From contig QEVJ01000029.1 in assembly GCA_003576845.1 (NCBI GenBank), positions 1-64,000 of the forward strand: a stretch of DNA of 64,000 nucleotides. The letters run 5' to 3'. The notes below the pieces were generated by a model. The model saw nothing but the letters and a program-made list of their open reading frames with translations. It was not told the DNA's origin and searched no databases. The stretch comes from Planctomycetota bacterium. Lineage in GTDB: Bacteria; Planctomycetota; Planctomycetia; Pirellulales; PLA5. A program made the translations under genes and the position numbers. Each line of letters starts with the position of its first letter. Within the stretch, counting starts at the first letter, position 1. Of the stretch, positions 45,405-53,620 are shown piece by piece.

Positions 45405-45986
45405 GGGAGGTCTCCTTGCTGGCTGGCATAGATGCGGCCGCCGGGTTTCCGCCGGGAAAACCGACGATCCGCCCGACGCATCGCAGGTTCGATAACCGAG
45501 GCGGGATCGCGTGTGTGCCGGCCGCCGGTGGCGGCGGCCGTTTCGAACGCGCGACGACAAAGGGCGGGACTTGCCGAGGAGCCGACCTGCAAGCTCCTGT
45601 AACTTCGCATAGACGACTGTCTTTATACAGTTATTGCGTGGCGGTGTCAACCCATTTTTGCGTCGCGACCGCCAAAGGATCGGAATTCGCGGCCGCGTCG
45701 CAAGTCGCAGCGGCGCATCGGGATCGGGCGCGCCTGGCGATCCGACTTCCCACGGGCGCGGCAAGTCTACGGAGGCCGTGGATTCACTCCACGGCGCCAA
45801 AGGCACGGCCGCGGAGGGCCTCGTTGCCCGCCGCGACCGCGTGCCGCACACACGTCGCTGCCTTCAATGCGAGGTGGAAGACCATCCGTCGCGTCGATTC
45901 CCGCAACGCGAAATCCGTCGCCACGACGTATGGTTCGTTGCGCGCTGACCGATCGTCCTGCGTGATGTCCTATTGCGAAACTTGCT
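45405..45986. other. Intergenic region with promoter only
   Basis: These 582 bases separate the HzsA-like gene 1 from the cysteine-rich gene. Only the promoter at 45622-45650 is recognisable. Open frames on both strands are arginine-rich and have no signal, ribosome site or family resemblance, so I do not call a gene. A decayed gene cannot be excluded. Confidence 0.55.
45622..45650 (-). promoter_or_regulatory. Sigma-70-type promoter of HzsA-like gene 1
   Basis: On the minus strand TTGACA (45645-45650) and TATAAA (45622-45627) are 17 bases apart, an almost consensus promoter. The leader to the GTG at 45404 would be about 210 bases. The -10 is inside the inverted repeat ACTGT-N6-ACAGT (45616-45631), a possible operator. 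Confidence 0.75.
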
Positions 45987-46565
45987 TCAATCGCGGGCGT
46001 CAATCGACTCGCGGCGCGTTTCCGGCTCAACTCCGTCCTCCCGAACCTCGTGCGATACATCGTCTTCGATCGCTTCGGCCACCACGTAATAGGTGGTCGT
46101 CGTGCGCGCTTCCGGAAACGTCCCGCCACAGCCGTTGCGCGCGGAAGTCGTTATGCGATAACCGCCCGCGCACCCTTCGCACGCAACAAACCGGTGGTCG
46201 CCGTAACATCCGTGGCACGCGGCGCCGCCATAGCAGCGGCCGTAGCAACTGCTGTACCCGCCGTAGCATCCCGAGCAGGATGCCGGCGATGGTTGCCACG
46301 GATAGAAGGCGTGATAGAGGAAGCGTCTGACGGGATAGTTCCACTGCCAGCTCGTCTCGCCGTAGCAGCCGATGCAGCTTGCGTACACGACGCGGCCCTG
46401 GCACCCGTGACATGCACCGCCGCCGCAGCAACCGTGACAACCGTAACACGTTGGATAACCGAGGCAGCCCGACTGAGCGGTCGCGCGACGTGTGCCGCCG
46501 TCCGCGAGAGCAAAGCCGACCAGCGCGACGAAGCTGCCTAATCCAACGAGCAAGAGACGGTTCAT
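45987..46565 (-). CDS. Secreted cysteine/glycine-rich small protein
   Basis: A 192-residue protein: a signal peptide (MNRLLLVGLGSFVALVGFALA), a Cys/Gly/Tyr-rich middle with 18 cysteines in C-x-G-C steps (CYGCHGCCGG, CHGCQG, CSGCYGGYSSC, CHGCYG), and an acidic, cysteine-free tail. One segment, CYGCH, matches the haem c motif, but the repeat pattern suggests metal binding or a disulfide-linked wall or spore-coat-like material. I do not recognise a named family; similar proteins occur in Pirellulales. It has its own promoter (46679-46707) and a palindrome at the transcription start, so it is probably regulated separately from its neighbours. Confidence 0.75.
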   Translation of the reverse strand: MNRLLLVGLGSFVALVGFALADGGTRRATAQSGCLGYPTCYGCHGCCGGGACHGCQGRVVYASCIGCYGETSWQWNYPVRRFLYHAFYPWQPSPASCSGCYGGYSSCYGRCYGGAACHGCYGDHRFVACEGCAGGYRITTSARNGCGGTFPEARTTTTYYVVAEAIEDDVSHEVREDGVEPETRRESIDARD

Positions 46566-46652
46566 GGCGGATATCCCGTGGAGAAAATGCGCAACCGGGC
46601 GCGGCGTCGCACCGACGCCGGGCGCGGTTGCCGAACGGAGACAAAACATGTT

Positions 46653-46668
46653 AAACACAGTTGTGTTT
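46653..46668. promoter_or_regulatory. Palindrome AAACAC-AGTT-GTGTTT, possible operator
   Basis: AAACACAGTTGTGTTT has perfect 6-base arms around AGTT. It lies just downstream of the predicted start of transcription (near 46672) for the cysteine-rich protein, the place where a repressor would act. The regulator is unknown. Confidence 0.5.
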
Positions 46669-46678
46669 GGCGTATTTA

Positions 46679-46707
46679 TGTATAGATTACGAAATCGGCG
46701 CAGGCAA
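46679..46707 (-). promoter_or_regulatory. Promoter of the cysteine-rich protein gene
   Basis: On the minus strand TTGCCT (46702-46707) and TATACA (46679-46684) are 17 bases apart. The region is AT-rich and about 110 bases ahead of the ATG at 46565. Confidence 0.55.
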
Positions 46708-46815
46708 ATCGCGAGCGCACGGATGTGCTTTCCGATGCGAGGACCCGCGACGGCCCGTGCGGCGCCGCGACGCGCGATGGCGTCGACGTGCCACGCGCAA
46801 GCCAAACCGCCGCAG

Positions 46816-46849
46816 GCCGTCGGCGGCGCTGTGCAATTCCGCCGACGGC
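46816..46849 (-). terminator. Hairpin after HzsA-like gene 2
   Basis: GCCGTCGGCGG (46816-46826) and CCGCCGACGGC (46839-46849) form a perfect 11-pair stem with a 12-base loop, about 40 bases after the stop of the gene at 46886. There is no long T run, so it may slow transcription or protect the RNA end instead of acting as a classic intrinsic terminator. Confidence 0.5.
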
Positions 46850-46885
46850 GGGACCCCTACGCGCCGGAGTAGCCGAGTCGACGAT

Positions 46886-49800
46886 TCAGCGAGAGCGGCG
46901 TTCCCTTTGCACCACGCGGAAGCCGACGTCAAAGACTCGTTGCCACTGCGGGTAATGCCAGCGGTAACTGGCCCGCGCGTCTTGCGGCCGATCGTACCAC
47001 GAGCCGCCCCGGACGACCTTCCGCGCATCGTTCGCCCCGTTCGATTGCTCGTCGGTCGCGGGGTAGGGATAGGGACGATACGTCGAGCTGGTCCATTCGG
47101 CCACGTTGCCGTGCATGTCGTAGAGCCCCCAAGGATTGGCCGCGTAGCTGCCGACGGGGGCCGACACGCGATGTCCGTCGTCGACGCGCTCTATGGCAGG
47201 TCGCCACGGCGGGATTGCCCCCGATGGCAAGTTCCAGGTAAACGTTTCGATTTGCCGGAGCCGCTTGTCCGCCAGGTTGGCGTGCCGCGAGAAATCGGCG
47301 TCCACCGAGCCGTACGACATGGCCGTCCGCGCGTCGGCCCGACAGGCGTACTCCCATTCCGCTTCGGTCGGCAGGTCGAATGTGTGCCCCGTTCGTTCGG
47401 AGAGCCACCGACAAAACGCTTTTGCTTCGCCCCAGCTCACGCGACAGACGGGCTGCTTGGGCAAATCGACGCGGTCGCCGCGTTCGCGCTCGTTGAAGTG
47501 CAGGAAGTCTCCGACCTCAAGGCGGCTATCGTGCCGCGGATCGAAGCGCGCGAATTGCTCGTTGGTTACTTCATAACTGCCGATCCACAAGCCGCGGCCG
47601 ATCTCGATCTCGGCCGCAGGTTGCTCGTCGCCGTGCCCGTTCGGGTCGCCGAGAACGAATCGCCCCGCGGGAACCTGCGTCAGCTCCAACGTCACTTCCG
47701 CGCCTAAGTCGACGGTTTGCCGAGCGACGTCGCGCTTGACCTGTGGCGCCTCCGGCGCAGGAGACGCGGTTCCGGCAACGGGATTCTTGGACGTGGGACC
47801 GTTGGCGCCAGGTTCTTTGGTCGGCTCGACGGGGCGATTCTCCTCGGGCGATTCTACGACGGTCGGCACGTACTCGGGGTCATCGTCGACGCGGGCATAT
47901 CGCTGGTCCATCGCCCGCCGTCGGTCTCGCTGCGGAAAGGCGCGGTTTTCACCCACGATTTCCTGCCAGGTTCCATGGGCGGGCGTATTCAAGTCGATCC
48001 AAGTGACCATGCGGCTCCAGTCCTCGGCGCCGAGCGCAACGCCGTGGTGCCCTTTCCGCAACAGACGCACCAAACGCGTGGTCTCGGCGTGGAATTCGCC
48101 GGGCGTAAGCAGGTGTAAGTCGCTTTCGATCGTGGCGGCGCGAACGAACTGGCGCAATTCGAGATAAGCCGGCGGAAACGGCGTCTGCGTCGTGTATGCA
48201 GGCTCGTTCGCGGCTATGCGAACATTTGGCCGTCGCCGAAAATCCAGCGCTGTGAAGGCGTCGTCGGACGGCCCTTGCCGATCGCCCTTTCCTGCATGGC
48301 AACGAACGCAGTGGCGATCGAGAACGGGCTGGACCTCGCGATTGAAGCTGAATCCGCGCGGCGGCCCCAACCAGGGCGCAAGGGCCGACGGCTCGCGGCG
48401 CACGGCGAGAGTATCGGACGAAGCCGTCCCGGCACGACTCTCGGAATCGTGGCAGCCCAAGCAAGACACGGTTTCGCCAGGCATCGCGGTGAGCCAACTG
48501 CGCATCAATTGGAGGGCATGGCCCTCGCCGTCGAGCGGTTGAAGCGACACGGGCGTGTTGGCAGGAATGCGAAAGTAAGCCGAGCCGTCGGGTTCGACGG
48601 GCGCGGCGCCCAAGACCCGCTTGACGTCCCACGGCCCGTCGAGTCCGACGCGATTGACTTGCCCGCCCATCCCGCGAAAGGCGAACTCATATCCGACCAC
48701 GCGCAGACTCTTGACGACGCCGCGAGGCACGCCCGCGAGACCTTCTCCGGCGTAGATATCCGCAATGTGCACGAGCGCTTCCTTGCTCGTCGGGTCGACG
48801 CGATTCGGCAGCACGGGGGGCGTCGGGCGAGGGCGTAGCGGAATCGGCTCAAGCATGGCGTAGCCGGCCTCAGCGTGCAGTAACGTGACGTTGTCGAATG
48901 CGTCGACGAGGTAGACGCCCCACGGCGCGGAAGGCTCCGGTTTCATCGACACGAGGAAGTACTTGTCGCTGAGCGGCCAGGGGTGCAGGAACTTCGGCCA
49001 ACTGGCGTCGACCAGCTCGTCGCGGAAGATCGGTTCGACTTTCTTGCCGCGGCCGGGAATGCGCTGCACCGCGCCGTCGGCCTCGAACTGTCCGCGCGAT
49101 TGGTCGAACAACACGAGTTCGCCCATCCTCGGCACACCGTGATGCCCCCCGACGACCGCCGCGAACTTCGATGGATGGCCGGGAATCGGACGAGCGTAAA
49201 ACAGTGCGTTGGGCCAATACGAATTGCTTCCGTAGAACGCCCGCTGCCGCGTGCCGTCCGGATTCATGGTGAACAGGAGTCGGGAGGCAAAATGCGGCAG
49301 GTCGGCGTACTCCCACCGCTGATACAGAACCCGCCCGTCTTCGAGCACGGTCGGGCACCAGTCGTGGTCCTGCTCGAACGTCAACCGGCGAATCTTCTCG
49401 TGACGATCGAAAAGGTACAGATTGGCCACGGGAGCGGCGCCGCCGACGCAGGGAACGCCGATGAACGGCGCCGTCGACGTGAACACGACCTCGCCGCTGG
49501 GCAGGTAACAGGCGTCGTAGTTGTCGACGTCCGCTTCGTCGATGAGCGCTAGCTCGCGCAACTTTCCGGCGGCAATCTCGCGTTCGTAGATTCGCCACGG
49601 GCCTTGCGGCGAGGGCATCGAAAAGAGAAGACGCGTGGCGTCGAAATGCAAGTCGACGTCGCCGACAAAGCGGCCGCCGTCCGGCGCGTACAGCGTATCC
49701 CTGCGTGGAGTGCCGTGCAGGGATGACACGACGGCGATTTCGTTGTCGTAGCCCGTCCGCGGCAGGCTGGCATTGCCCTCCCAGTTCTGCGGCAGGCCGA

Positions 49801-50254
49801 GGCGATCCTCCTTCCGCCGCACGACGACGAGCCGCACGGCGCCGTCGGGAGACGACGGATCATCCAACAGGGGGTTAGCCAGTAACGCTGCGCGGGCGAA
49901 CGCGACGAACTCCTCCGCGGTAGCCAGCGCCTCGCGTTCTCCGGCCGCAACGCCGCGTTCGAGATCCGTCCAACGGCGCTCATAGTCGTCGAGCCGGGCG
50001 ACCGTTCGCGGACCGTCGGCGTACTTTGTGCCAAACGTGCGCATCATGTCGTCGATGGCAGCACGCAACGCGACGCGATTGACGCCGGCCATTCGCTGCT
50101 GGAGATCGCGGATCTGCTCCGCCGTTGCGCGGTCGGGCGCGGCCGCAGCGTCGGCCGATGGAGCCAACGCGATGCCGGTCACACCCGAAAGCACGTAGAC
50201 CGCGACCCCGACGACAACTCTCAGTACAACGGCTCGACAGGATGACGCTAACAC
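46886..50254 (-). CDS. HzsA-like propeller/diheme protein 2 fused to an FGE-sulfatase-type domain
   Basis: A 1122-residue exported protein. After a signal peptide and a helical stretch (45-130) comes a propeller (about 170-490), a middle domain with CLGCH (598-602), a second haem CVRCH (649-653), and KGHHGVALG near 734-742. A Pro/Glu-rich linker (795-845) joins an FGE-sulfatase domain (about 850-1117: FVLGDPNGHGDEQPA, PTEAEWEYACR, MHGNVAEWTSS, VVRGGSWYD). The paired cysteines of true formylglycine-generating enzyme are absent (DARASYRWHY), so it is more likely a binding or other oxidase variant. GTG 50254 with GGAGGTGG upstream opens the signal peptide. It follows HzsA-like gene 3 by 45 bases. 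Confidence 0.82.
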   Translation of the reverse strand: MLASSCRAVVLRVVVGVAVYVLSGVTGIALAPSADAAAAPDRATAEQIRDLQQRMAGVNRVALRAAIDDMMRTFGTKYADGPRTVARLDDYERRWTDLERGVAAGEREALATAEEFVAFARAALLANPLLDDPSSPDGAVRLVVVRRKEDRLGLPQNWEGNASLPRTGYDNEIAVVSSLHGTPRRDTLYAPDGGRFVGDVDLHFDATRLLFSMPSPQGPWRIYEREIAAGKLRELALIDEADVDNYDACYLPSGEVVFTSTAPFIGVPCVGGAAPVANLYLFDRHEKIRRLTFEQDHDWCPTVLEDGRVLYQRWEYADLPHFASRLLFTMNPDGTRQRAFYGSNSYWPNALFYARPIPGHPSKFAAVVGGHHGVPRMGELVLFDQSRGQFEADGAVQRIPGRGKKVEPIFRDELVDASWPKFLHPWPLSDKYFLVSMKPEPSAPWGVYLVDAFDNVTLLHAEAGYAMLEPIPLRPRPTPPVLPNRVDPTSKEALVHIADIYAGEGLAGVPRGVVKSLRVVGYEFAFRGMGGQVNRVGLDGPWDVKRVLGAAPVEPDGSAYFRIPANTPVSLQPLDGEGHALQLMRSWLTAMPGETVSCLGCHDSESRAGTASSDTLAVRREPSALAPWLGPPRGFSFNREVQPVLDRHCVRCHAGKGDRQGPSDDAFTALDFRRRPNVRIAANEPAYTTQTPFPPAYLELRQFVRAATIESDLHLLTPGEFHAETTRLVRLLRKGHHGVALGAEDWSRMVTWIDLNTPAHGTWQEIVGENRAFPQRDRRRAMDQRYARVDDDPEYVPTVVESPEENRPVEPTKEPGANGPTSKNPVAGTASPAPEAPQVKRDVARQTVDLGAEVTLELTQVPAGRFVLGDPNGHGDEQPAAEIEIGRGLWIGSYEVTNEQFARFDPRHDSRLEVGDFLHFNERERGDRVDLPKQPVCRVSWGEAKAFCRWLSERTGHTFDLPTEAEWEYACRADARTAMSYGSVDADFSRHANLADKRLRQIETFTWNLPSGAIPPWRPAIERVDDGHRVSAPVGSYAANPWGLYDMHGNVAEWTSSTYRPYPYPATDEQSNGANDARKVVRGGSWYDRPQDARASYRWHYPQWQRVFDVGFRVVQRERRSR

Positions 50255-50299
50255 GATTCCACCTCCGTTATGCGGCCGATCCAAGCGCGCCCGAGCATT

Positions 50300-53200
50300 T
50301 CACGGACGAGCGACCTGCGGCGGTTCGCGACACTGGGGACTCTCGACGGTTCGAACGTCGTCGAGTCCGCGGAACGGACCGTTCGCGTCGATCCATCCGG
50401 CAAGAATGCGACGGGTCTTTTCGTCGACCGCGACGCCGTGGTGTTTGCCGCCGGCCGCCAGCTCCAGCAAGCGGCTGCGGTACGATAAGCTCGTCATGGG
50501 CGGCAGGGTCTTGTACGCCGCCGGGTCGCGCTGGTCGTATTGCTCCGCCTGAATGACCCCGGCCAAGCCGCTGCGAATCAAGTGCAGATAGCTCGTGTAA
50601 AAGACGCTCTCCGCACCGGTCCCGGGGCGCTTGCTGAGCACCGGTTCGGTCGCTTGCGGTCCTCCGTCGTGACATTTCACGCAATACCGATCGAGTACCG
50701 GCTGGACGAGCCGCGGGAAACTGATCGTCTCTTCGCCCCAGGGCGGCGGTTCAAGTCGCGAGGCCCCGCGGCGCAGCGCTATCGCGTCGTTGGCAGCGGG
50801 AGTTCGTCCGCGACCTTCGTGGCAACCCACGCAGCCGCGCCGCTCTCCGGGCATCAAGCCGGTGAACGATCGCATCGTCTGCACGGCGCGGTAGTTCTCG
50901 TCGAGCAACTGGAAATGGACCGTTCGACCCGATGGAACTTCCACGTGAAACGAGCCATCCGCTTCGACCGGAGCTGTGCCAAGAATGCGTTTGACGTTAT
51001 CCGCCTCGACGGCGCTGATCGCCGGGCCCTCGAAGCGAAAGTCGCGATCCCATGTCGTGAACGTCGTGTTGACGGCTTCGACGACTTGTACGTGTTTGAC
51101 TAGGCCGCGGGGAATGTCGGAGCCTTCGTACACGTCCGCCGAAAAGAACGTTCCAGGCGCTTGCCGCGACCCGTCGCTGGACGGCCATTGGACCGTGCTC
51201 TTGAGCGCCACCGGAGTCGGGCGCTTTCTTACGGGCTGCGCGTACCAGAGATTGTGTTGACCGTGGTAGATCAACTCGCGGTTTCCGTAGACGTCCATGA
51301 AATAGAGACTGTACGGCCCTGCGTCGATCGACACGAGGAAATACTCCTCGGACAGCGGATAGGGCGACTTGTAGTTGCCCTTGCGCCCCCGGTGCCGATA
51401 CGGGGGAAAGGCAATCTCAGCGTCGTTCGGACCAGGACCGCATTCGGGCCACGGGATTTCGGGCGTGATCTGCGTCAGGCCCGCGGGGTAATTGAGGCCC
51501 CGTTTGGGGTCGATGATTCCGAGCGTTCCGGCGAAATAGTCGTGATGGGCCATCGCGGTGAACAGCACTTTGTCGCTGTCCGGTATCTGCCGCGCCTCGC
51601 CGAGGTGATCGGGCCACACGCTCTGATTGCCGTAGAACGTTTCGTGCTGCGTGCCGTCTGGCCGCGCGGTCCACAAGCTTTGGATCCGCCACAGCGCCTT
51701 GTCGGTGTATTCCCACCGCGAGTAAAGCAAGCGGCCGTCGTCGAGCTGGGCCGGCGTCCAATCGGGTTCGTTGTTGTGGGAAATGAAGCGAATATCGGAG
51801 CCGTCCGCGTCCATCCGGCACAACGTGTACACGTAGGTGTAGGGCATGCAACGCACGTAAGTTTGCGTGCGCGTCGACACGAACGCAATTCCGCCGTCGG
51901 CCAGATAGATCGGGTCGAGATCGTCGTGCGGGCCGTGCGTGAGTTGCCGCACGGCGCCGGTATCGAGATCGGTCTCGTAGATGTGGAACGCTTCCTCGTC
52001 GGCCCGCTTGTAGCAGAACAAGACGCGCCGAGCGTCGTGGGACAGGTCCGGCTTCCAATAGCTGCCGGCCGGCAGGTCGACGACCTTGCGGAGTTTTCCC
52101 GCGGGCGAAAGTCCCTCCAAAAGCAACAGTCGCCCGCCCGGCGTCGCCATCATGCCGTTGCGGTGGCGAGCCTGATGCTGCCACTCGCGGCCGTGAGGAT
52201 AGGGTTGATCGATGAACAGCACGCGGTCGAAATCGAGCAGCGGATTGGACATCACGATCGCGCGCTTTACGCGCCGAACCGCGAGGTAAAGCTCCTTGCC
52301 ATTCGACGCCCGGCTTGAATCGCGCAGACGCCGCTCAAGTTCGTCGAGTTCGGCGAGCCGCGATCGAAACTCGAGCGACGGCGCCATTGCAGCCAATCTG
52401 GCGGTGGCTTCGCGGGCGGATTGAATCTCTTCCGCTGCCCGGACTTCGAAAGTCCCGCCTTCGGCTTGCTTGAGATAGTCTTCGGCGAGCACGGCGTCGG
52501 CTTGCTCGGGCGTCAACGTCACCGTCGGCGGCTCGGCTGCATAGGCCGATTTTTTCGGCTCGAACGAAGGCGCCTGCGGCCATTGCGACCGCGGGACGCC
52601 GCTGGCGCCGGCCAACTGCCGCTGGGATGGCCACACGCCCGACCAACCGCTCGCGGGCGGAGTCAATCCGGCGAGCACGCATGTCCAGCCGCTTGCCGCG
52701 TCGACGACCGAAAAGCCGTCGATACTCGGGTCGAGAGCGGCGACGTCGTCCTCGTGCGAGTGATCGGCTTCGAAGTTGGCGTAGACGCTCAACCGCACGT
52801 CGACGATCGGCTCTTTGCCGACGTTGGTCAGGACGTACTCTTGGATTACGCAAGCTGCGTTGCCGAGCGTCGTGCGGATTTCGAGTTGCAGACGCCCGTC
52901 GGCCGTCGCGAGGGCCGTGATGGCGGAGTCGTCGGAGTCCGCCCGGGTAGGCGCGACGATTCGGATTCCGTCGTGTCTTGGCTGGCCGTCGATGCGGATG
53001 CCGGCCCGGCGTTCCTCGGAGTCTCTGTAATGTAGGTAGAAGCTGAGGCGGCTTAGCTGTCCGGCCCAGTTCTCGGCGGAAAGCGCCGGAGGAGTCCATT
53101 CCTTGCCGATACTTCGACCGGCAACGGGGCGGCTAAGCGCTTGTTGACCGCCACCCTCCCAGAAAAATGCCCCGTCCGGCGCCAATGCGAAATCAGTATG

Positions 53201-53536
53201 CGCGTTGCGCAGCCAAACGTCTTTTTCCGCGCCTCCTTCCAAAGCTGCTCCAGGCGCGGCGAGTTTTTCGCGAGTCTTTCGCTCCGGTGCACGCTTTCGC
53301 CTTAATTCGGCAAGTCGCTCTGCGGCCGCTTCGGGAGAGCTCGCGTGGAGCCAGAAGACGACTTGCGACGCGGGACGCCCCGTTTCGAGCCGCGGGAACG
53401 ACCACGTCAGAAACCCATCGACATTACCGCTAGACCGAAGCCCGCGGTCTTCGGCGGCGAGTCGATGTGCCGTTAGGAGCGCGGTCAAGGTCGCGGCCAC
53501 GGTTATCCAGAATCGCCTTTGAGAGCAAATCACGAT
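50300..53536 (-). CDS. HzsA-like propeller/diheme protein 3 with unique N-terminus
   Basis: A 1078-residue exported protein. The C-terminal 700 residues match the other HzsA-like proteins: a propeller with DDLDPIYLADGGIAFVSTR-type repeats in parts, CVGCH (902-906), CVKCH (952-956) and GKHHGVAVD near 1030. The N-terminal 350 residues are not shared with the paralogues; they contain beta-rich segments (LSRLSFYLHYRDS, VRLSVYANFEADHSHEDD) that look like a carbohydrate- or ligand-binding sandwich. The GTG at 53536 is preceded by GGAGGTG, the same start context as gene 2. It follows the beta-helix gene by 84 bases. Function unknown. Confidence 0.8.
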   Translation of the reverse strand: MVICSQRRFWITVAATLTALLTAHRLAAEDRGLRSSGNVDGFLTWSFPRLETGRPASQVVFWLHASSPEAAAERLAELRRKRAPERKTREKLAAPGAALEGGAEKDVWLRNAHTDFALAPDGAFFWEGGGQQALSRPVAGRSIGKEWTPPALSAENWAGQLSRLSFYLHYRDSEERRAGIRIDGQPRHDGIRIVAPTRADSDDSAITALATADGRLQLEIRTTLGNAACVIQEYVLTNVGKEPIVDVRLSVYANFEADHSHEDDVAALDPSIDGFSVVDAASGWTCVLAGLTPPASGWSGVWPSQRQLAGASGVPRSQWPQAPSFEPKKSAYAAEPPTVTLTPEQADAVLAEDYLKQAEGGTFEVRAAEEIQSAREATARLAAMAPSLEFRSRLAELDELERRLRDSSRASNGKELYLAVRRVKRAIVMSNPLLDFDRVLFIDQPYPHGREWQHQARHRNGMMATPGGRLLLLEGLSPAGKLRKVVDLPAGSYWKPDLSHDARRVLFCYKRADEEAFHIYETDLDTGAVRQLTHGPHDDLDPIYLADGGIAFVSTRTQTYVRCMPYTYVYTLCRMDADGSDIRFISHNNEPDWTPAQLDDGRLLYSRWEYTDKALWRIQSLWTARPDGTQHETFYGNQSVWPDHLGEARQIPDSDKVLFTAMAHHDYFAGTLGIIDPKRGLNYPAGLTQITPEIPWPECGPGPNDAEIAFPPYRHRGRKGNYKSPYPLSEEYFLVSIDAGPYSLYFMDVYGNRELIYHGQHNLWYAQPVRKRPTPVALKSTVQWPSSDGSRQAPGTFFSADVYEGSDIPRGLVKHVQVVEAVNTTFTTWDRDFRFEGPAISAVEADNVKRILGTAPVEADGSFHVEVPSGRTVHFQLLDENYRAVQTMRSFTGLMPGERRGCVGCHEGRGRTPAANDAIALRRGASRLEPPPWGEETISFPRLVQPVLDRYCVKCHDGGPQATEPVLSKRPGTGAESVFYTSYLHLIRSGLAGVIQAEQYDQRDPAAYKTLPPMTSLSYRSRLLELAAGGKHHGVAVDEKTRRILAGWIDANGPFRGLDDVRTVESPQCREPPQVARP

Positions 53537-53620
53537 CGCACCTCCATCTGGTCGCCGCGGCGAGACTGCGTTCATTGGGCCGAAACGGCTTCGGCGGGCG
53601 AGTTCTCGCGCGTGGTGGCG

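Larger units (their letters stand above)
46566..46885. other. Intergenic region with promoter, palindrome and hairpin
   Basis: The 320 bases between the cysteine-rich gene and HzsA-like gene 2 contain, from right to left, a terminator-like hairpin (46816-46849), a promoter (46679-46707) and a palindrome (46653-46668). No gene is apparent. Confidence 0.65.

Noticed and set aside
45416-46330. A 304-residue plus-strand gene opposite the cysteine-rich gene
   Set aside because: No signal or family match, and it lies antisense to the cysteine-rich coding region, whose composition explains it.
46886-47700. A functional formylglycine-generating enzyme
   Set aside because: The paired catalytic cysteines are missing from the C-terminal domain.
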